64,000 bases of DNA from Cytophagales bacterium (GCA_024742395.1 JANSYO010000008.1:46988-110987), one strand, 5' to 3'. Shown: positions 45,539 to 55,359, numbered from the stretch's first letter. Notes: generated by a model from the sequence alone, not told the origin. A program made the numbers and translations.

Positions 45539-47188
45539 ATGGAAGTTTTACAAGGAAACATCGTTAACATTTTTGAAGACAGTATTCACTGGGGAGAGCT
45601 TATCATTAAGGATGGACGCATATTTACTGTTCGTATTCTTGGCGATGAGAAGAAAGACCAGGTCTATTACCTGCCGGGTTTTGTTGACGCTCATGTACAC
45701 ATAGAAAGCTCCATGCTTTGTCCGGCGTCATTTGGTAAAATAGCTCTTTGCCATGGCACCGTTGGTTCTGTTTCAGACCCACATGAAATAGCGAATGTTT
45801 TAGGTATTGCAGGCGTAGAGTACATGATAGAAAATGCCAGGCAAACACCCTTTAAGGTGAATTTTGGTGCTCCCTCCTGTGTTCCTGCCACTTCTTTTGA
45901 AACTGCCGGAGCCATAATTGACTCGGCAGGTATAGATAAATTACTTCGGAAGACAGAGATTAAATACCTTGCTGAAATGATGAATTACCCTGGTGTAATC
46001 TTCAAAGATGAGGAGGTGATAAAAAAGCTGGAAATCGCTAAGAAATATGGTAAAGTAATTGACGGCCACGCTCCTGGATTAAGAGGGGAATATGCCGAGA
46101 AGTACTTTGCCGCAGGTATAAGTACAGATCATGAATGCTTTACTTTAGAAGAAGCCGAAGAGAAGCTTAATTTGGGTGTAAAAGTTTTAATAAGAGAAGG
46201 TAGTGCTGCCAAAAATTTTGACGCTTTAATACCGTTGGCAAAAGAATGGAGCCATCAAATGATGTTTTGTTCTGATGATAAACACCCTGACGAACTTCTG
46301 CACGGGCATATCAATCAACTGGTGCAACGAGCCGTTAGCTCAGGTGTAAAACTGTTTGACGCCTTAAGAATGGCTTCTCTTAATCCTGTTAAGCACTATG
46401 GACTGGATATTGGTCTACTGCAGGAAGGAGACCCTGCCGACTTTATTGTGATAAATAATCTGACGGATTTTAAAGTAAAGGAGACATATATTAATGGAAA
46501 CAAAGTAAGTGAGTATGGCAAAAGTTTATTGCCTGAAATCACTTCAGGAACACCTAATAATTTTGACGCTGAAAAAGTTTCTCAATCTACTTTAAAGGTA
46601 TTTGTAGAGAATCCGATTTCTAAACTGAAAGTTATAAAAGTCAATGAAGGGCAGCTGGTAACTGATTGTTTTGAGATATCTCCAACTCTGGAAGGCCGGG
46701 AAGTAATAACAGACATAGATCAGGATATACTTAAACTGGTGGTATATAACAGATATCAGAAATCAACTCCAGCAATAGCCTTCATAAATGGCTTTGGGCT
46801 CACTTCAGGGGCCATAGCCTCTTCAGTAGCTCATGATTCTCATAACATAATTGCCGTAGGTGTAGATGATGCCTCCATTGCAGATGCCATAAATTTAGTG
46901 ATCAGAGAAAGGGGCGGAGTAGCAGCTGTTTCACCAGACAAAATGGGTGTATTACCCTTACCTATAGCCGGATTGATGAGCGATAAGAATGCCGAAGAAG
47001 TGGCTCGTGATTATGAACAAATAGATCAGTTTTCAAAAGAATACCTCGGAGCAAAATTGGCTGCACCTTATATGTCTCTTTCTTTTATGGCACTGCTGGT
47101 AATTCCGGCATTAAAACTTTCTGATCAGGGGCTTTTTGACGGAGGGCAGTTTAAATTTGTAGACTTAATTCAAACAATGGAAGGGTAA
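45539..47188 (+). CDS. ade: Adenine deaminase
   Basis: The 549-residue amidohydrolase deaminates adenine to hypoxanthine. It has the metal-binding motif DAHVHIESSM, the family signature GTVGSVSDPHEIANVLG, DGHAPGLRG, STDHECFT, FCSDDKHPDEL and the C-terminal adenine-deaminase domain (GFGLTSGAIASSVAHDSHNIIAVG). It is followed after 1 bp by argB. Confidence 0.94.
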   Translation: MEVLQGNIVNIFEDSIHWGELIIKDGRIFTVRILGDEKKDQVYYLPGFVDAHVHIESSMLCPASFGKIALCHGTVGSVSDPHEIANVLGIAGVEYMIENARQTPFKVNFGAPSCVPATSFETAGAIIDSAGIDKLLRKTEIKYLAEMMNYPGVIFKDEEVIKKLEIAKKYGKVIDGHAPGLRGEYAEKYFAAGISTDHECFTLEEAEEKLNLGVKVLIREGSAAKNFDALIPLAKEWSHQMMFCSDDKHPDELLHGHINQLVQRAVSSGVKLFDALRMASLNPVKHYGLDIGLLQEGDPADFIVINNLTDFKVKETYINGNKVSEYGKSLLPEITSGTPNNFDAEKVSQSTLKVFVENPISKLKVIKVNEGQLVTDCFEISPTLEGREVITDIDQDILKLVVYNRYQKSTPAIAFINGFGLTSGAIASSVAHDSHNIIAVGVDDASIADAINLVIRERGGVAAVSPDKMGVLPLPIAGLMSDKNAEEVARDYEQIDQFSKEYLGAKLAAPYMSLSFMALLVIPALKLSDQGLFDGGQFKFVDLIQTMEG

Positions 47189-47189
47189 A

Positions 47190-47972
47190 ATGGCAATAAG
47201 CATTATTAAAATTGGAGGGAATGTCATTGACAATGAAAAGAAACTGGAAAAGTTTCTTCAACTTTTTTCTTCGTTAAAAGGAGACAAAATTCTCGTACAT
47301 GGTGGCGGGAAAATTGCTACGCAAATTGCAGCTGACCTGGGTGTTGAGACGCAAATGGTGGAAGGGCGTAGAATAACGGATGCTCCAATGAGAGAGGTTG
47401 TGACCATGGTTTACGGAGGAAAAGTTAATAAAACCATTGTAGCCAGTTTACAGAGTTTAGGGACAAACGCCATTGGATTAAGCGGAGCCGATGGAGGAGT
47501 AATACTCGCAGAAAAAAGACCAGTCAAAGATATTGATTATGGCTATGTAGGGGATGTCAAACAAGTAAATGGATCCTTTATTCAATCATTGCTCCTTCAA
47601 AAGGTAACCCCTGTTTTTGCTCCACTATCATTTGATCCGGAATACGGTATATTAAACACCAACGCCGATACACAGGCCTCTGCTATTGCAGTAGAAATGG
47701 CAAAGATCAGGGATGTGAATCTGGTTTACTGCTTTGAGAAAAAAGGAGTACTGAAAGATGCAGATGACGAAGAATCTGTCATTGCTAAGTTAGATAGGGC
47801 CAGCTATGAGAATTACAAAAAAGAAGGCATTATTCATTCAGGAATGATTCCTAAATTAGACAATGCCTTTGAAGCTGTAAAAGCTGGTGTAAGAAAAGTA
47901 ATCATTTGCGAGGCAGACGATTTACTAAATGCCGTAGAAAACTCTTCCAGAGGGACTACGATCAGGCTTTAG
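47190..47972 (+). CDS. argB: Acetylglutamate kinase ArgB (Bacteroidota type)
   Basis: Amino-acid kinase (260 residues) that phosphorylates N-acetylglutamate (or N-succinylglutamate, as known in some Bacteroidota). Motifs are IIKIGGNVIDN, LVHGGGKIATQIA, GVETQMVEGRRITDA, the LNTNADTQASAIAVEMA segment and GMIPKLDNAFEAVKAGV. Its gene starts 1 bp after the adenine deaminase stop, an operon linking purine salvage and arginine synthesis. Which acyl group it uses cannot be decided from sequence. Confidence 0.92.
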   Translation: MAISIIKIGGNVIDNEKKLEKFLQLFSSLKGDKILVHGGGKIATQIAADLGVETQMVEGRRITDAPMREVVTMVYGGKVNKTIVASLQSLGTNAIGLSGADGGVILAEKRPVKDIDYGYVGDVKQVNGSFIQSLLLQKVTPVFAPLSFDPEYGILNTNADTQASAIAVEMAKIRDVNLVYCFEKKGVLKDADDEESVIAKLDRASYENYKKEGIIHSGMIPKLDNAFEAVKAGVRKVIICEADDLLNAVENSSRGTTIRL

Positions 47973-48191
47973 TCTGAAGCACACATAGAAGTTCATCAAT
48001 ACTTATAGAAATACTTTTTTGACCCTCATGCATCCAGGAAATATCATGTGCTGAGGTAATTATTCTATTGTGAATGCCTTCATAGAATTCAAAAAAAATA
48101 TTCTCTCATAGAGAGCATTACTCTTTTCAATCAAAAGCGTATCGGTGTATGGAATTGAGGCATAAGAATTGAATTTCTTTTGAAGACTCAT
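47962..48191 (-). pseudogene. Small ORF broken by a one-base deletion in an A8 run
   Basis: From ATG 48191 the minus strand reads 43 codons (start MSLQKKFNSYASIPYTDTLL) and ends at a stop at 48060. The neighbouring frame continues without interruption to a TGA at 47962 (FYEGIHNRIITSAHDISWMH and on). The two halves join into one 76-residue protein if one base is added in the run of eight A at 48091-48098. The C-terminal end overlaps the last 11 bases of argB. Sequencing error, a recent mutation or programmed slippage are all possible. Function unknown. Confidence 0.6.
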
Positions 48192-48457
48192 TTCTAACTT
48201 AGATATGTATCAGTCTGAAGCTTATGCTTATAATATAACAGACTTATGTTAAGTAGGTTTGGGGAGATTTGATAGGATTTATCATGTCAAGAATATTTTC
48301 CTTAGAAAGTCTGTATTCTCACTTTCTCCGTAAAATAAAATTCGATGAAAAGAAAATGATGCAATAGATTTTTGTGTCAGAAAAACTCATTCATTTGTGC
48401 GTTTTTGCATCCAGCAATTTCAAAGTCAGATCAATGAAAACTTAATTAATAAATGAA
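48192..48457. other. Intergenic region before the YGxYN-repeat protein
   Basis: About 265 bp with no supported gene and no exact TAnnTTTG element. It probably holds the promoters for the broken small ORF (minus) and the repeat protein (plus). Confidence 0.4.
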
Positions 48458-50392
48458 ATGAAAACTAAAATCTGTTTGTCCGTAATTTTTACCATATTAT
48501 GTTTCTATTCCAAAGGCCAACAAGTACTAATTACTCCTAATTCTGAAGATAATTTACAGATAGGAGATGCACCATTTCCTTCTACTTTTCAAAAAGGCAT
48601 AACAATTAACAATAGTACAGATTATCTGCAAAGTAGAATTACTTTGATTGACAATTCTGATGGAGGAGTTGTTAATAGTTATATTGATTCTCGTTACTCA
48701 CCATCACCGGCCCTTTCGGCTATGCAGATAGGTGTCTCTTCAAATCATCCCATTAATTTTTTTTCAAGTGGGATCTTCATAGCAAAGTTTAATAAATACG
48801 GCTCCTTTGGAGTCGGGGTTCCACAAGGAGGTTATGCTGACAAGGATATGCTCAAAGCAAAAATTGAGGGGCTGGGGGTAGGAGATAGCTCAGTTACCTA
48901 TAGTTATTTTTACCCTTTTAAAGTTTCTGTTTTAGGACAAACTGCTAATGTTTCAGGAAATTTTAACTCAGCTGGTCTTATGGGTGTTGCCTCTGGTGGT
49001 GGAGCCCCCAATCTTTATAGTATCGGAGTAATGGCTATTCCAATTCTTGATCCAAGTGCTGGGGTAACAAACAGGAGTTACTTTGGAACATATAATTCAA
49101 CAATCGTTTCAAACGCAATTGCCCCTTTGTATGGTTCTTACAATAATGTGTTGAACCAATATTCTTCAAATTCAACAGGGACATATGGAAACTATACTTC
49201 CAGCGTAAATGCGGGTACCGGGACAGCCTATGGTACTTTTAATTATTCTGAGTCTAGAGTGGGAAATTCCTTTGGAGTATATAACGATGTAGATGCAAAT
49301 GAACCGGGCTCAAATGCATATGGTGTTTATAACTATTTAGACCCGGATGCCGGACCGGGTTATGGTATTTACAATGCTATGGATGGCGAAGGAGGTACAA
49401 GAACAGGTGTATATAATGATTTGACATATAGTACTAATGGGTTTAGCGAATACGGAGTATACAATAATATTACAGGTTCTGGAAATGAAAGTAAATTTGG
49501 CACTTACACAACAGTTTCAAGAACCAGAGGATACAGCTCAGGCTCTTATAATACTCTTAATGGATCTGGCTCAAATCCGGTTACATTAACTGCTGTATTT
49601 GGTGAGGCAAATAATTTAAGTACAAATATGTCCAGCGGTTCTTATGGTGGTGCATTTCAGGCATCTGGTTCGGCGGGGTCTGTTTATGGGCTGTATTCTT
49701 CTGCAAGTGGGAGTACTACTGGACAAAAATTTGCCGGTTACTTTTCAGGGAATGTTCACGTAAATGGTACATTATCTAAGAGTAGCGGTTCATTTAAAAT
49801 AGATCATCCTCAAGATCCGGAGAATAAGTATTTATACCACAGTTTTGTAGAGAGCCCTGATATGATGAACGTTTATAATGGCAACGTAACAACAAACGCT
49901 GACGGAGTTGCTGAAGTTACTTTACCTGGTTATTTTGAGGCTTTAAATAAGGATTACCGGTACCAGCTTACTGTCCTGGGCCAGTTTGCACAGGCCATTA
50001 TCCAGGAAAAAGTGTTAAACAACAAGTTCAGAATTAAAACAGATAAGCCAAATGTAGAAGTGAGCTGGCAGGTTACAGGAATACGACAAGATGCATATGC
50101 CAATAGCAATAGAATTCCTACTGAGGTGGACAAGCCGAAAGAGGAGGTTGGTACCTACCTAAATCCTGAAGCTTTTGGTAAGTCTCTGACCAAAGGACTT
50201 AAACATTCTATTGAAAATAAAATAGAATCTGCACAAGTTTCTATTTCTAATTCAGGTCAACAAATGCCCGTACAAACGAGTGAAAGGGATCCTGTGAAAG
50301 ATAGGCAAAGAGCAACACTTTGGGACAATACAAAAGTGCCATCATTACCATTGGAGAATAGTTCATTAGACACTCCCAATCCTAAAAAATAA
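48458..50392 (+). CDS. Secreted protein with many YGxYN-type repeats and conserved C-terminal module
   Basis: A 644-residue protein with signal peptide (KTKICLSVIFTILCFYSKGQ). Residues about 200-435 are a tandem array of about fifteen units of roughly 15-20 residues built on YG-x-Y-N (for example YFGTYN, LYGSYN, AYGVYN, GYGIYN, EYGVYN, VYGLYS), likely a beta-helix or solenoid. The end of the array leads into GYFSGNVHVNGTLSKSSGSF and a conserved module KIDHPQDPENKYLYHSFVES, which I recall as a widely distributed but uncharacterised C-terminal domain. The tail is hydrophilic. Probably a surface or extracellular structural protein. Confidence 0.75.
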   Translation: MKTKICLSVIFTILCFYSKGQQVLITPNSEDNLQIGDAPFPSTFQKGITINNSTDYLQSRITLIDNSDGGVVNSYIDSRYSPSPALSAMQIGVSSNHPINFFSSGIFIAKFNKYGSFGVGVPQGGYADKDMLKAKIEGLGVGDSSVTYSYFYPFKVSVLGQTANVSGNFNSAGLMGVASGGGAPNLYSIGVMAIPILDPSAGVTNRSYFGTYNSTIVSNAIAPLYGSYNNVLNQYSSNSTGTYGNYTSSVNAGTGTAYGTFNYSESRVGNSFGVYNDVDANEPGSNAYGVYNYLDPDAGPGYGIYNAMDGEGGTRTGVYNDLTYSTNGFSEYGVYNNITGSGNESKFGTYTTVSRTRGYSSGSYNTLNGSGSNPVTLTAVFGEANNLSTNMSSGSYGGAFQASGSAGSVYGLYSSASGSTTGQKFAGYFSGNVHVNGTLSKSSGSFKIDHPQDPENKYLYHSFVESPDMMNVYNGNVTTNADGVAEVTLPGYFEALNKDYRYQLTVLGQFAQAIIQEKVLNNKFRIKTDKPNVEVSWQVTGIRQDAYANSNRIPTEVDKPKEEVGTYLNPEAFGKSLTKGLKHSIENKIESAQVSISNSGQQMPVQTSERDPVKDRQRATLWDNTKVPSLPLENSSLDTPNPKK

Positions 50393-50414
50393 ATTTTGCT
50401 TAATGGATTCTATA

Positions 50415-50446
50415 GAGGCTGTCTCAGATGTAGGCAGCCTCTTTTT
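50415..50446 (+). terminator. Terminator after the repeat protein gene
   Basis: GAGGCTGTCT pairs with AGGCAGCCTC (one G-T pair) around CAGATGT, followed by TTTTT. Confidence 0.88.
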
Positions 50447-50492
50447 AATAAATGATTAAATATAATTTTGATTATTTAAACCGGCAATTCAA

Positions 50493-50891
50493 CTAGTCGG
50501 GCTTCACATAACGGTGAGTATAGCCGTCGTAAACCTCATCAAAAAGTATGAGTTCATTGTTTTTGATCTCAAAAGTCTGCTGAAAGCCTTCTGTAGAATA
50601 AACTATGGTTGGTAATTTTTCTTCAGAACGTATAGATTTCATCATTTTGATTTCATACGTACCACTGGACACCAGCGAATCGGTTTCTGTAATTTCGAAC
50701 TGGCCATCAGCCGTGAATTCCAGAACTTTCTCTCTGGCTGTGCTGGGCTTGATAGTCGTACCGGCAATCCCTCCGGTAGATTCTGCCCAAATCCATTCTC
50801 CTGCAATAGCCGAATACTCGCTATCAATTTCCGTTTTTTGACACGCTCCTAAAACAAGAAGCATCATCATAAGTAAGTTTGTCTTTTTCAT
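50493..50891 (-). CDS. Lipocalin-like lipoprotein
   Basis: A 132-residue protein with lipoprotein signal (MMLLVLGAC, lipobox GAC) and a small beta-barrel-type mature sequence opening with IAGEWIWAES, typical of Bacteroidota lipocalin-like proteins (G-x-W near the start), followed by FTADGQFEI and YEIKMM. Ligand unknown. Confidence 0.7.
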   Translation of the reverse strand: MKKTNLLMMMLLVLGACQKTEIDSEYSAIAGEWIWAESTGGIAGTTIKPSTAREKVLEFTADGQFEITETDSLVSSGTYEIKMMKSIRSEEKLPTIVYSTEGFQQTFEIKNNELILFDEVYDGYTHRYVKPD

Positions 50892-50964
50892 ACTTCATAA
50901 ATGTGAAAGTGGATTTTCTGGTTGCACTGGCTGAAAACTTTTTTATTAATTCTAATTTTACCGA

Positions 50965-52038
50965 ATGATGGTAGATCAGGTTATTAAGTCAGATGCGGTG
51001 GAATTGCTAAAAAAACTAATAGCAACACCTTCATTGAGTAGAGAAGAAGAACAAACCGCCTTTGTTCTGGAAGAATATTTCAGGGAAAGAAATATCCCTT
51101 TTTCCCGATTGATGAATAATATATGGAGTAGAAACCAATATTTTGACAGCTCAAAACACACAATATTATTAAATAGCCATCATGATACGGTAAAACCAAA
51201 TGCTTCCTACACCCGTAACCCCTTTAGCCCTGATGTTGAAGGAGACATACTTTATGGATTGGGCAGTAATGATGCCGGCGGGCCCTTAGTCTCTTTGTTG
51301 GCGGCCTTTACGCACTATTACTACGATTCTTCCTTACCTTTTAATTTGATTTTTGCGGCTTCGGCCGAAGAAGAAATTTCTGGAAAAAATGGGATAGAGG
51401 CTCTCTTGAAAGTAATGCCAGAAATAAACTTTGGCATAGTAGGAGAACCTACTTCTTTAGATTTGGCCATTGCTGAAAAAGGGCTTATGGTTCTGGATTG
51501 TCTTGTAAAAGGTAAGGCGGGTCATGCGGCAAGAGAGGAGGGAGAGAATGCCATAACAAAGGCTATGCAAGACATTACCTGGTTTCAGGAGTATAAGTTT
51601 CCAAAAGTCTCTGATAGCCTTGGAGAAATGAAAATGTCACTCACAGTCATTTCTGCAGGAACTCAGCATAACGTGGTGCCAGATGAATGCAAATTTACAG
51701 TAGATGTTCGTGTAACAGATGCTTATACTTTATCAGAAACATTGGAAATTATTAAGGAGCATGTCTCTTGTGAAGTTACTCCCCGATCTGTACGTTTAAA
51801 TTCATCTGGCGTTAAAAAAACACATCCTATTTTTACAATAGCAGAAAAGTTAAATTTAAGAACGTATGGGTCTCCCACGCTCTCAGATCAGGCTCTTATG
51901 CCTTTTGAGACTATAAAATTGGGCCCCGGAGACTCAGCTCGATCTCATACAGCTAATGAATTTATTAAGATCACTGAAATATACGATGGAATTCAGCTGT
52001 ACGTTGATCTTTTAGATTCCCTAAAGGCTGAATATTAA
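50965..52038 (+). CDS. ArgE-type M20 deacylase (N-acyl-ornithine/citrulline)
   Basis: M20 metallopeptidase (357 residues) with LLNSHHDTVKP (first metal His), YGLGSNDAGG, AASAEEEISGKNGIEA (catalytic and metal Glu), GIVGEPTSLDLAIAEKGL and the terminal GPGDSARSHTANEFI. This is the profile of the Bacteroidota enzyme that removes the acyl group from N-acetyl- or N-succinyl-citrulline/ornithine in arginine synthesis. Two ATGs lie in tandem at the start; the first is used here. Its neighbours are unrelated, so the arginine pathway is spread out in this genome. Confidence 0.85.
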   Translation: MMVDQVIKSDAVELLKKLIATPSLSREEEQTAFVLEEYFRERNIPFSRLMNNIWSRNQYFDSSKHTILLNSHHDTVKPNASYTRNPFSPDVEGDILYGLGSNDAGGPLVSLLAAFTHYYYDSSLPFNLIFAASAEEEISGKNGIEALLKVMPEINFGIVGEPTSLDLAIAEKGLMVLDCLVKGKAGHAAREEGENAITKAMQDITWFQEYKFPKVSDSLGEMKMSLTVISAGTQHNVVPDECKFTVDVRVTDAYTLSETLEIIKEHVSCEVTPRSVRLNSSGVKKTHPIFTIAEKLNLRTYGSPTLSDQALMPFETIKLGPGDSARSHTANEFIKITEIYDGIQLYVDLLDSLKAEY

Positions 52039-52135
52039 AAAATCCTGTCATCCTTATTTCGGGCATCATATTTGATTCTTAATTGACACACACAAATGTC
52101 GAATCATACATTTAGAAATCAGACTATTTGCAGGA

Positions 52136-53527
52136 ATGAATATTGTAAACAGCTTAGAATCCAGAATTGATAGCTCAGCCATGACAAGCTTAAGTGAGTT
52201 TGTGAATGAGCCTATTGAGTCACTTAAAAACTCTTTTGGACTCTCTATTAATTATATGCTTGCGGGCTTAATTGCCATAGCAAAAAAAGAAGGCACAGCG
52301 GCCTCTATCTTAAAAGTGATAAAGGATGGCGGGCATTCCGGTGATCTTATTGAAGACTTATCGGGCCTGTTTGCTAAGAAAGATAAGCTTCAGCTTCTGG
52401 TGACCATAGGTAAAAATATAAACAGCCACTTTTTTAATGGTAGCAGCCAGTCTTACATTGATGTGTTAGCCACAAAAGGTGGGGTTTCTTCTAATGCTGC
52501 CGGATCATTAATGAGCCTTTCTGCACCTTTAGTTCTCGGTGTATTAGCGAAAAATGTAAGAACCAATAATTGGTCTGAAAAGGAATTTACAGAGGCTTTG
52601 TTAGAAGAAGAAAAGGAAGTAATTACTCCTGACTTTTTATTAGGAGTAGCACCGGCTGCTTCAATATTTGACAGAAAAACTGACGGAGAGGAAAAAGCGA
52701 AAAAGGTGAAGCCGAAACCTTCTCCTATTCACATTCATAAAGAGAAAAAGAACAAAGAAGGCAATCTTGCTTGGCTGGCCTGGGTTTTTCTTGGGCTTCT
52801 TGGTATAAGTGCACTTTATTACGTTTTTAAGGATAAACTGTTCTTACCTAAGGATTCCTCTGAAGTCGTGGAAAATGCAATTTCTACTGACGGTGGGGAC
52901 AAGCTCAATGAAGAAGGAAGCGAAAACTCAGATTCATTCAATAGTAATGATTCATTTGTTGAGTCGCCAAATACAAATAGTGAAGGCACACAAAGGTCTA
53001 ATTCTTTGACCAAGCCGGGAGGTAATCTTGAACCGGAGAAAGCTAACCAGTCTATTAAAGAAAAACCTGTCTCTCCTACTCCTTCCTCAGGAAATGGATC
53101 TGACAATTCAGATACTTTCAAGGGTGGCAATAGGTCCTATTCTTCCACTTCCTCTATTGATGAGTTAAGTGAAGGTACCATTGGTACTAGTATTGGGGAA
53201 CCGGTTGTAACCAAAGATAACAGACCAATGTCCTCTAAATTAGGAGAGGGTAGCACGGGTTATTTTGGCATAAACGGTCTTTCATACAAATACGGTAGTG
53301 CAGAGATTATTAAAGAAGGTCAGTTGTCTGCATTGGTAGATTATTTGAGAAAAAATCCGGAGAAAACCTTAAGTATTTCTGGAACGGGCAGTTTGCCACA
53401 ATTAGCTTCAGATAGGGCTTATGCCTTAAGAGGCGTTTTGTATGCTAATGATATAGCACTATCAAGAATAAAGATTGCTTCTGAAGCCCAGCCAGGCAAT
53501 GATCCTGTTCTGGTAAGCATTAAATAA
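52136..53527 (+). CDS. DUF937 - transmembrane - OmpA-like-tail protein
   Basis: The 463 residues read as a cytoplasmic DUF937 helical domain (about 1-170), a charged linker, one transmembrane segment (about 205-222: LAWLAWVFLGLLGISALYYVF), a Ser/Asn/Glu-rich low-complexity stretch (about 235-375) and an OmpA-like C-terminal part (about 380-463, with YKYGSAEIIKEGQLSALVDYL and LASDRAYALRGVLYANDI). OmpA-like domains bind peptidoglycan. The DUF937 function is unknown. The combination suggests a protein linking the cytoplasm to the wall. Confidence 0.75.
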   Translation: MNIVNSLESRIDSSAMTSLSEFVNEPIESLKNSFGLSINYMLAGLIAIAKKEGTAASILKVIKDGGHSGDLIEDLSGLFAKKDKLQLLVTIGKNINSHFFNGSSQSYIDVLATKGGVSSNAAGSLMSLSAPLVLGVLAKNVRTNNWSEKEFTEALLEEEKEVITPDFLLGVAPAASIFDRKTDGEEKAKKVKPKPSPIHIHKEKKNKEGNLAWLAWVFLGLLGISALYYVFKDKLFLPKDSSEVVENAISTDGGDKLNEEGSENSDSFNSNDSFVESPNTNSEGTQRSNSLTKPGGNLEPEKANQSIKEKPVSPTPSSGNGSDNSDTFKGGNRSYSSTSSIDELSEGTIGTSIGEPVVTKDNRPMSSKLGEGSTGYFGINGLSYKYGSAEIIKEGQLSALVDYLRKNPEKTLSISGTGSLPQLASDRAYALRGVLYANDIALSRIKIASEAQPGNDPVLVSIK

Positions 53528-53671
53528 GTTTAAAAAAATGCTGTGTTCTTGCAGCATTCACTGTTTATTGGTTTCTTTTCAATAGCATTTTTGCAATATA
53601 TTTTATTGTATTATAGTTTATTACTTATTTCGCATCCTGTTTTAAATAAGTAAGAAGAAACCTTAGTTTTA

Positions 53672-55276
53672 ATGAAGAAAGTACTATTAGCTCTAGCGGG
53701 AGTATTCTCACTGCTACAAATTTCTGCTCAAGAGCTTCAAACACAATTTAACTGGCACAACCTTGATTATGAGAAGGATGGGGTCAGAGGTATGAGCGTA
53801 GAAAGAGCTTACCAGGAACTTTTAAAAGGTCGTGTTTCACAAACAGTGGTTGTAGGCGTTATAGACTCAGGCGTGGATATTGAACATGAAGATCTCAAAT
53901 CTAAAATATGGGTAAATACGGATGAAATAGCCGGCAATGGCATTGATGATGACAAAAATGGTTTCATTGATGATGTGCATGGCTGGGATTTTATTGGCGG
54001 TGCCGACGGTCAGGACGTATTACAAGAGCAGTTGGAGTCTGCAAGACTCATGGTGAAGTATGAGAAGTTATTTGGTGAAAAGCCAAAGAAACGTAAACTC
54101 AAAAAATACAGAGAAGAGTACAATGAGTACATGGCCATAAAAGAGGAGATTGAGCAAAAGAAAAAAGAAGCAGCACAGTATTTGCCTATGTATGAAGGAC
54201 TTCTGGAAAACTTTACAAATTCTGAGAAAATTCTTGCTGCCCAGTTGAATAAGGAAGAGTTTACCAAATCAGAGGTAGAAGCAATAGACGATTCTTCCGT
54301 AGATATCAAAGTGAGACAAGCAAAGAAGTATTGGTTATATTTGGCTAATCAAGGAGCTAATAAAGCAGCTATTGAAGAGGGCGTAGATCATTTCAAAAGC
54401 CAACTGAATTATAACTATAATTTAAACTATGACGCCAGGTCAATAGTGGGTGATAACCCGGAAAAGTTAGAATACGCCAAATATGGCAACAATGAGGTTA
54501 TTGGCCCACGTGCTATGCACGGGACACACGTTTCAGGCATTATTGGGGCAGACAGAAGCAATGAATTGGGTATAAAAGGTGTGGCAGATAATGTCAAGTT
54601 AATGGTAGTAAGGACGGTACCTAACGGTGACGAGAGAGATAAGGACGTGGCAAACGCCATCCGATATGCAGCTGATAATGGAGCTCAAATAATTAATATG
54701 AGCTTTGGCAAGCCTTATTCTCCTGAAAAACATTGGGTAGATGATGCAGTGAAATATGCACAATCGAAAGGCGTTTTGATGATAGCGGCAGCGGGTAATG
54801 ATAACGTAGATATTGATGTGAAGAGGCATTTCCCAACCAAATATTATGAGAAAGGTGGTGAAGCCGATAATTGGATTACTGTAGGAGCTTTATCTTATGA
54901 AGATGGAGAAAGTATGACAGCCAGTTTTAGTAATTATGGTCAGCAGACCGTAGATGTTTTTGCACCGGGTGTAGCTATATATTCTACTGTACCAGGCTCA
55001 AAATATGAAGAGAAGCAAGGTACCAGTATGGCTTCGCCAGCAGTGGCGGGAGTAGCGGCTTTATTAAAGTCATATTTTCCTTCTTTAACGGCAGCCCAGT
55101 TAAAGCAAATAATTTTAGAGTCTGCCACAGACCTAAAAGATACCTTGGTGACTATTCCGGGAGATAACAAGGAAGTTCCATTCGGTACCTTAAGTAAAAC
55201 GGGTGGAGTTGTGAATGCTTACAATGCCGTTAAAATGGCAATATCTATTACTAGTGAACCCTCCTTAGGTCAATAA
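53672..55276 (+). CDS. Secreted subtilisin-family (S8) serine protease
   Basis: The 534-residue protein has a signal peptide (KKVLLALAGVFSLLQISAQ) and the triad Asp65 (VIDSGVD), His283 (HGTHVSG) and Ser452 (GTSMASP), with the oxyanion Asn376 in AAAGND. There is a large charged, partly coiled-coil insertion at about 111-275, between Asp and His, which lengthens the core. No propeptide or sorting domain is recognisable, so it may act in the periplasm. Substrate unknown. Confidence 0.92.
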   Translation: MKKVLLALAGVFSLLQISAQELQTQFNWHNLDYEKDGVRGMSVERAYQELLKGRVSQTVVVGVIDSGVDIEHEDLKSKIWVNTDEIAGNGIDDDKNGFIDDVHGWDFIGGADGQDVLQEQLESARLMVKYEKLFGEKPKKRKLKKYREEYNEYMAIKEEIEQKKKEAAQYLPMYEGLLENFTNSEKILAAQLNKEEFTKSEVEAIDDSSVDIKVRQAKKYWLYLANQGANKAAIEEGVDHFKSQLNYNYNLNYDARSIVGDNPEKLEYAKYGNNEVIGPRAMHGTHVSGIIGADRSNELGIKGVADNVKLMVVRTVPNGDERDKDVANAIRYAADNGAQIINMSFGKPYSPEKHWVDDAVKYAQSKGVLMIAAAGNDNVDIDVKRHFPTKYYEKGGEADNWITVGALSYEDGESMTASFSNYGQQTVDVFAPGVAIYSTVPGSKYEEKQGTSMASPAVAGVAALLKSYFPSLTAAQLKQIILESATDLKDTLVTIPGDNKEVPFGTLSKTGGVVNAYNAVKMAISITSEPSLGQ

Positions 55277-55351
55277 GTATGCACTGATTTCTTAACAGAA
55301 ATAAAACTGATATTCTTTTAACCCAGATTATGCAATGGCGTAATTTGGGTT

Positions 55352-55359
55352 TATTTTTG
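55352..55359 (+). promoter_or_regulatory. Exact -7 element immediately before the GlmU-like start codon
   Basis: TATTTTTG matches TAnnTTTG and ends 6 bp before ATG 55366. If used, transcription would begin at or near the start codon, i.e. a leaderless mRNA. The -33 element is not obvious, so confidence is low. Confidence 0.3.
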
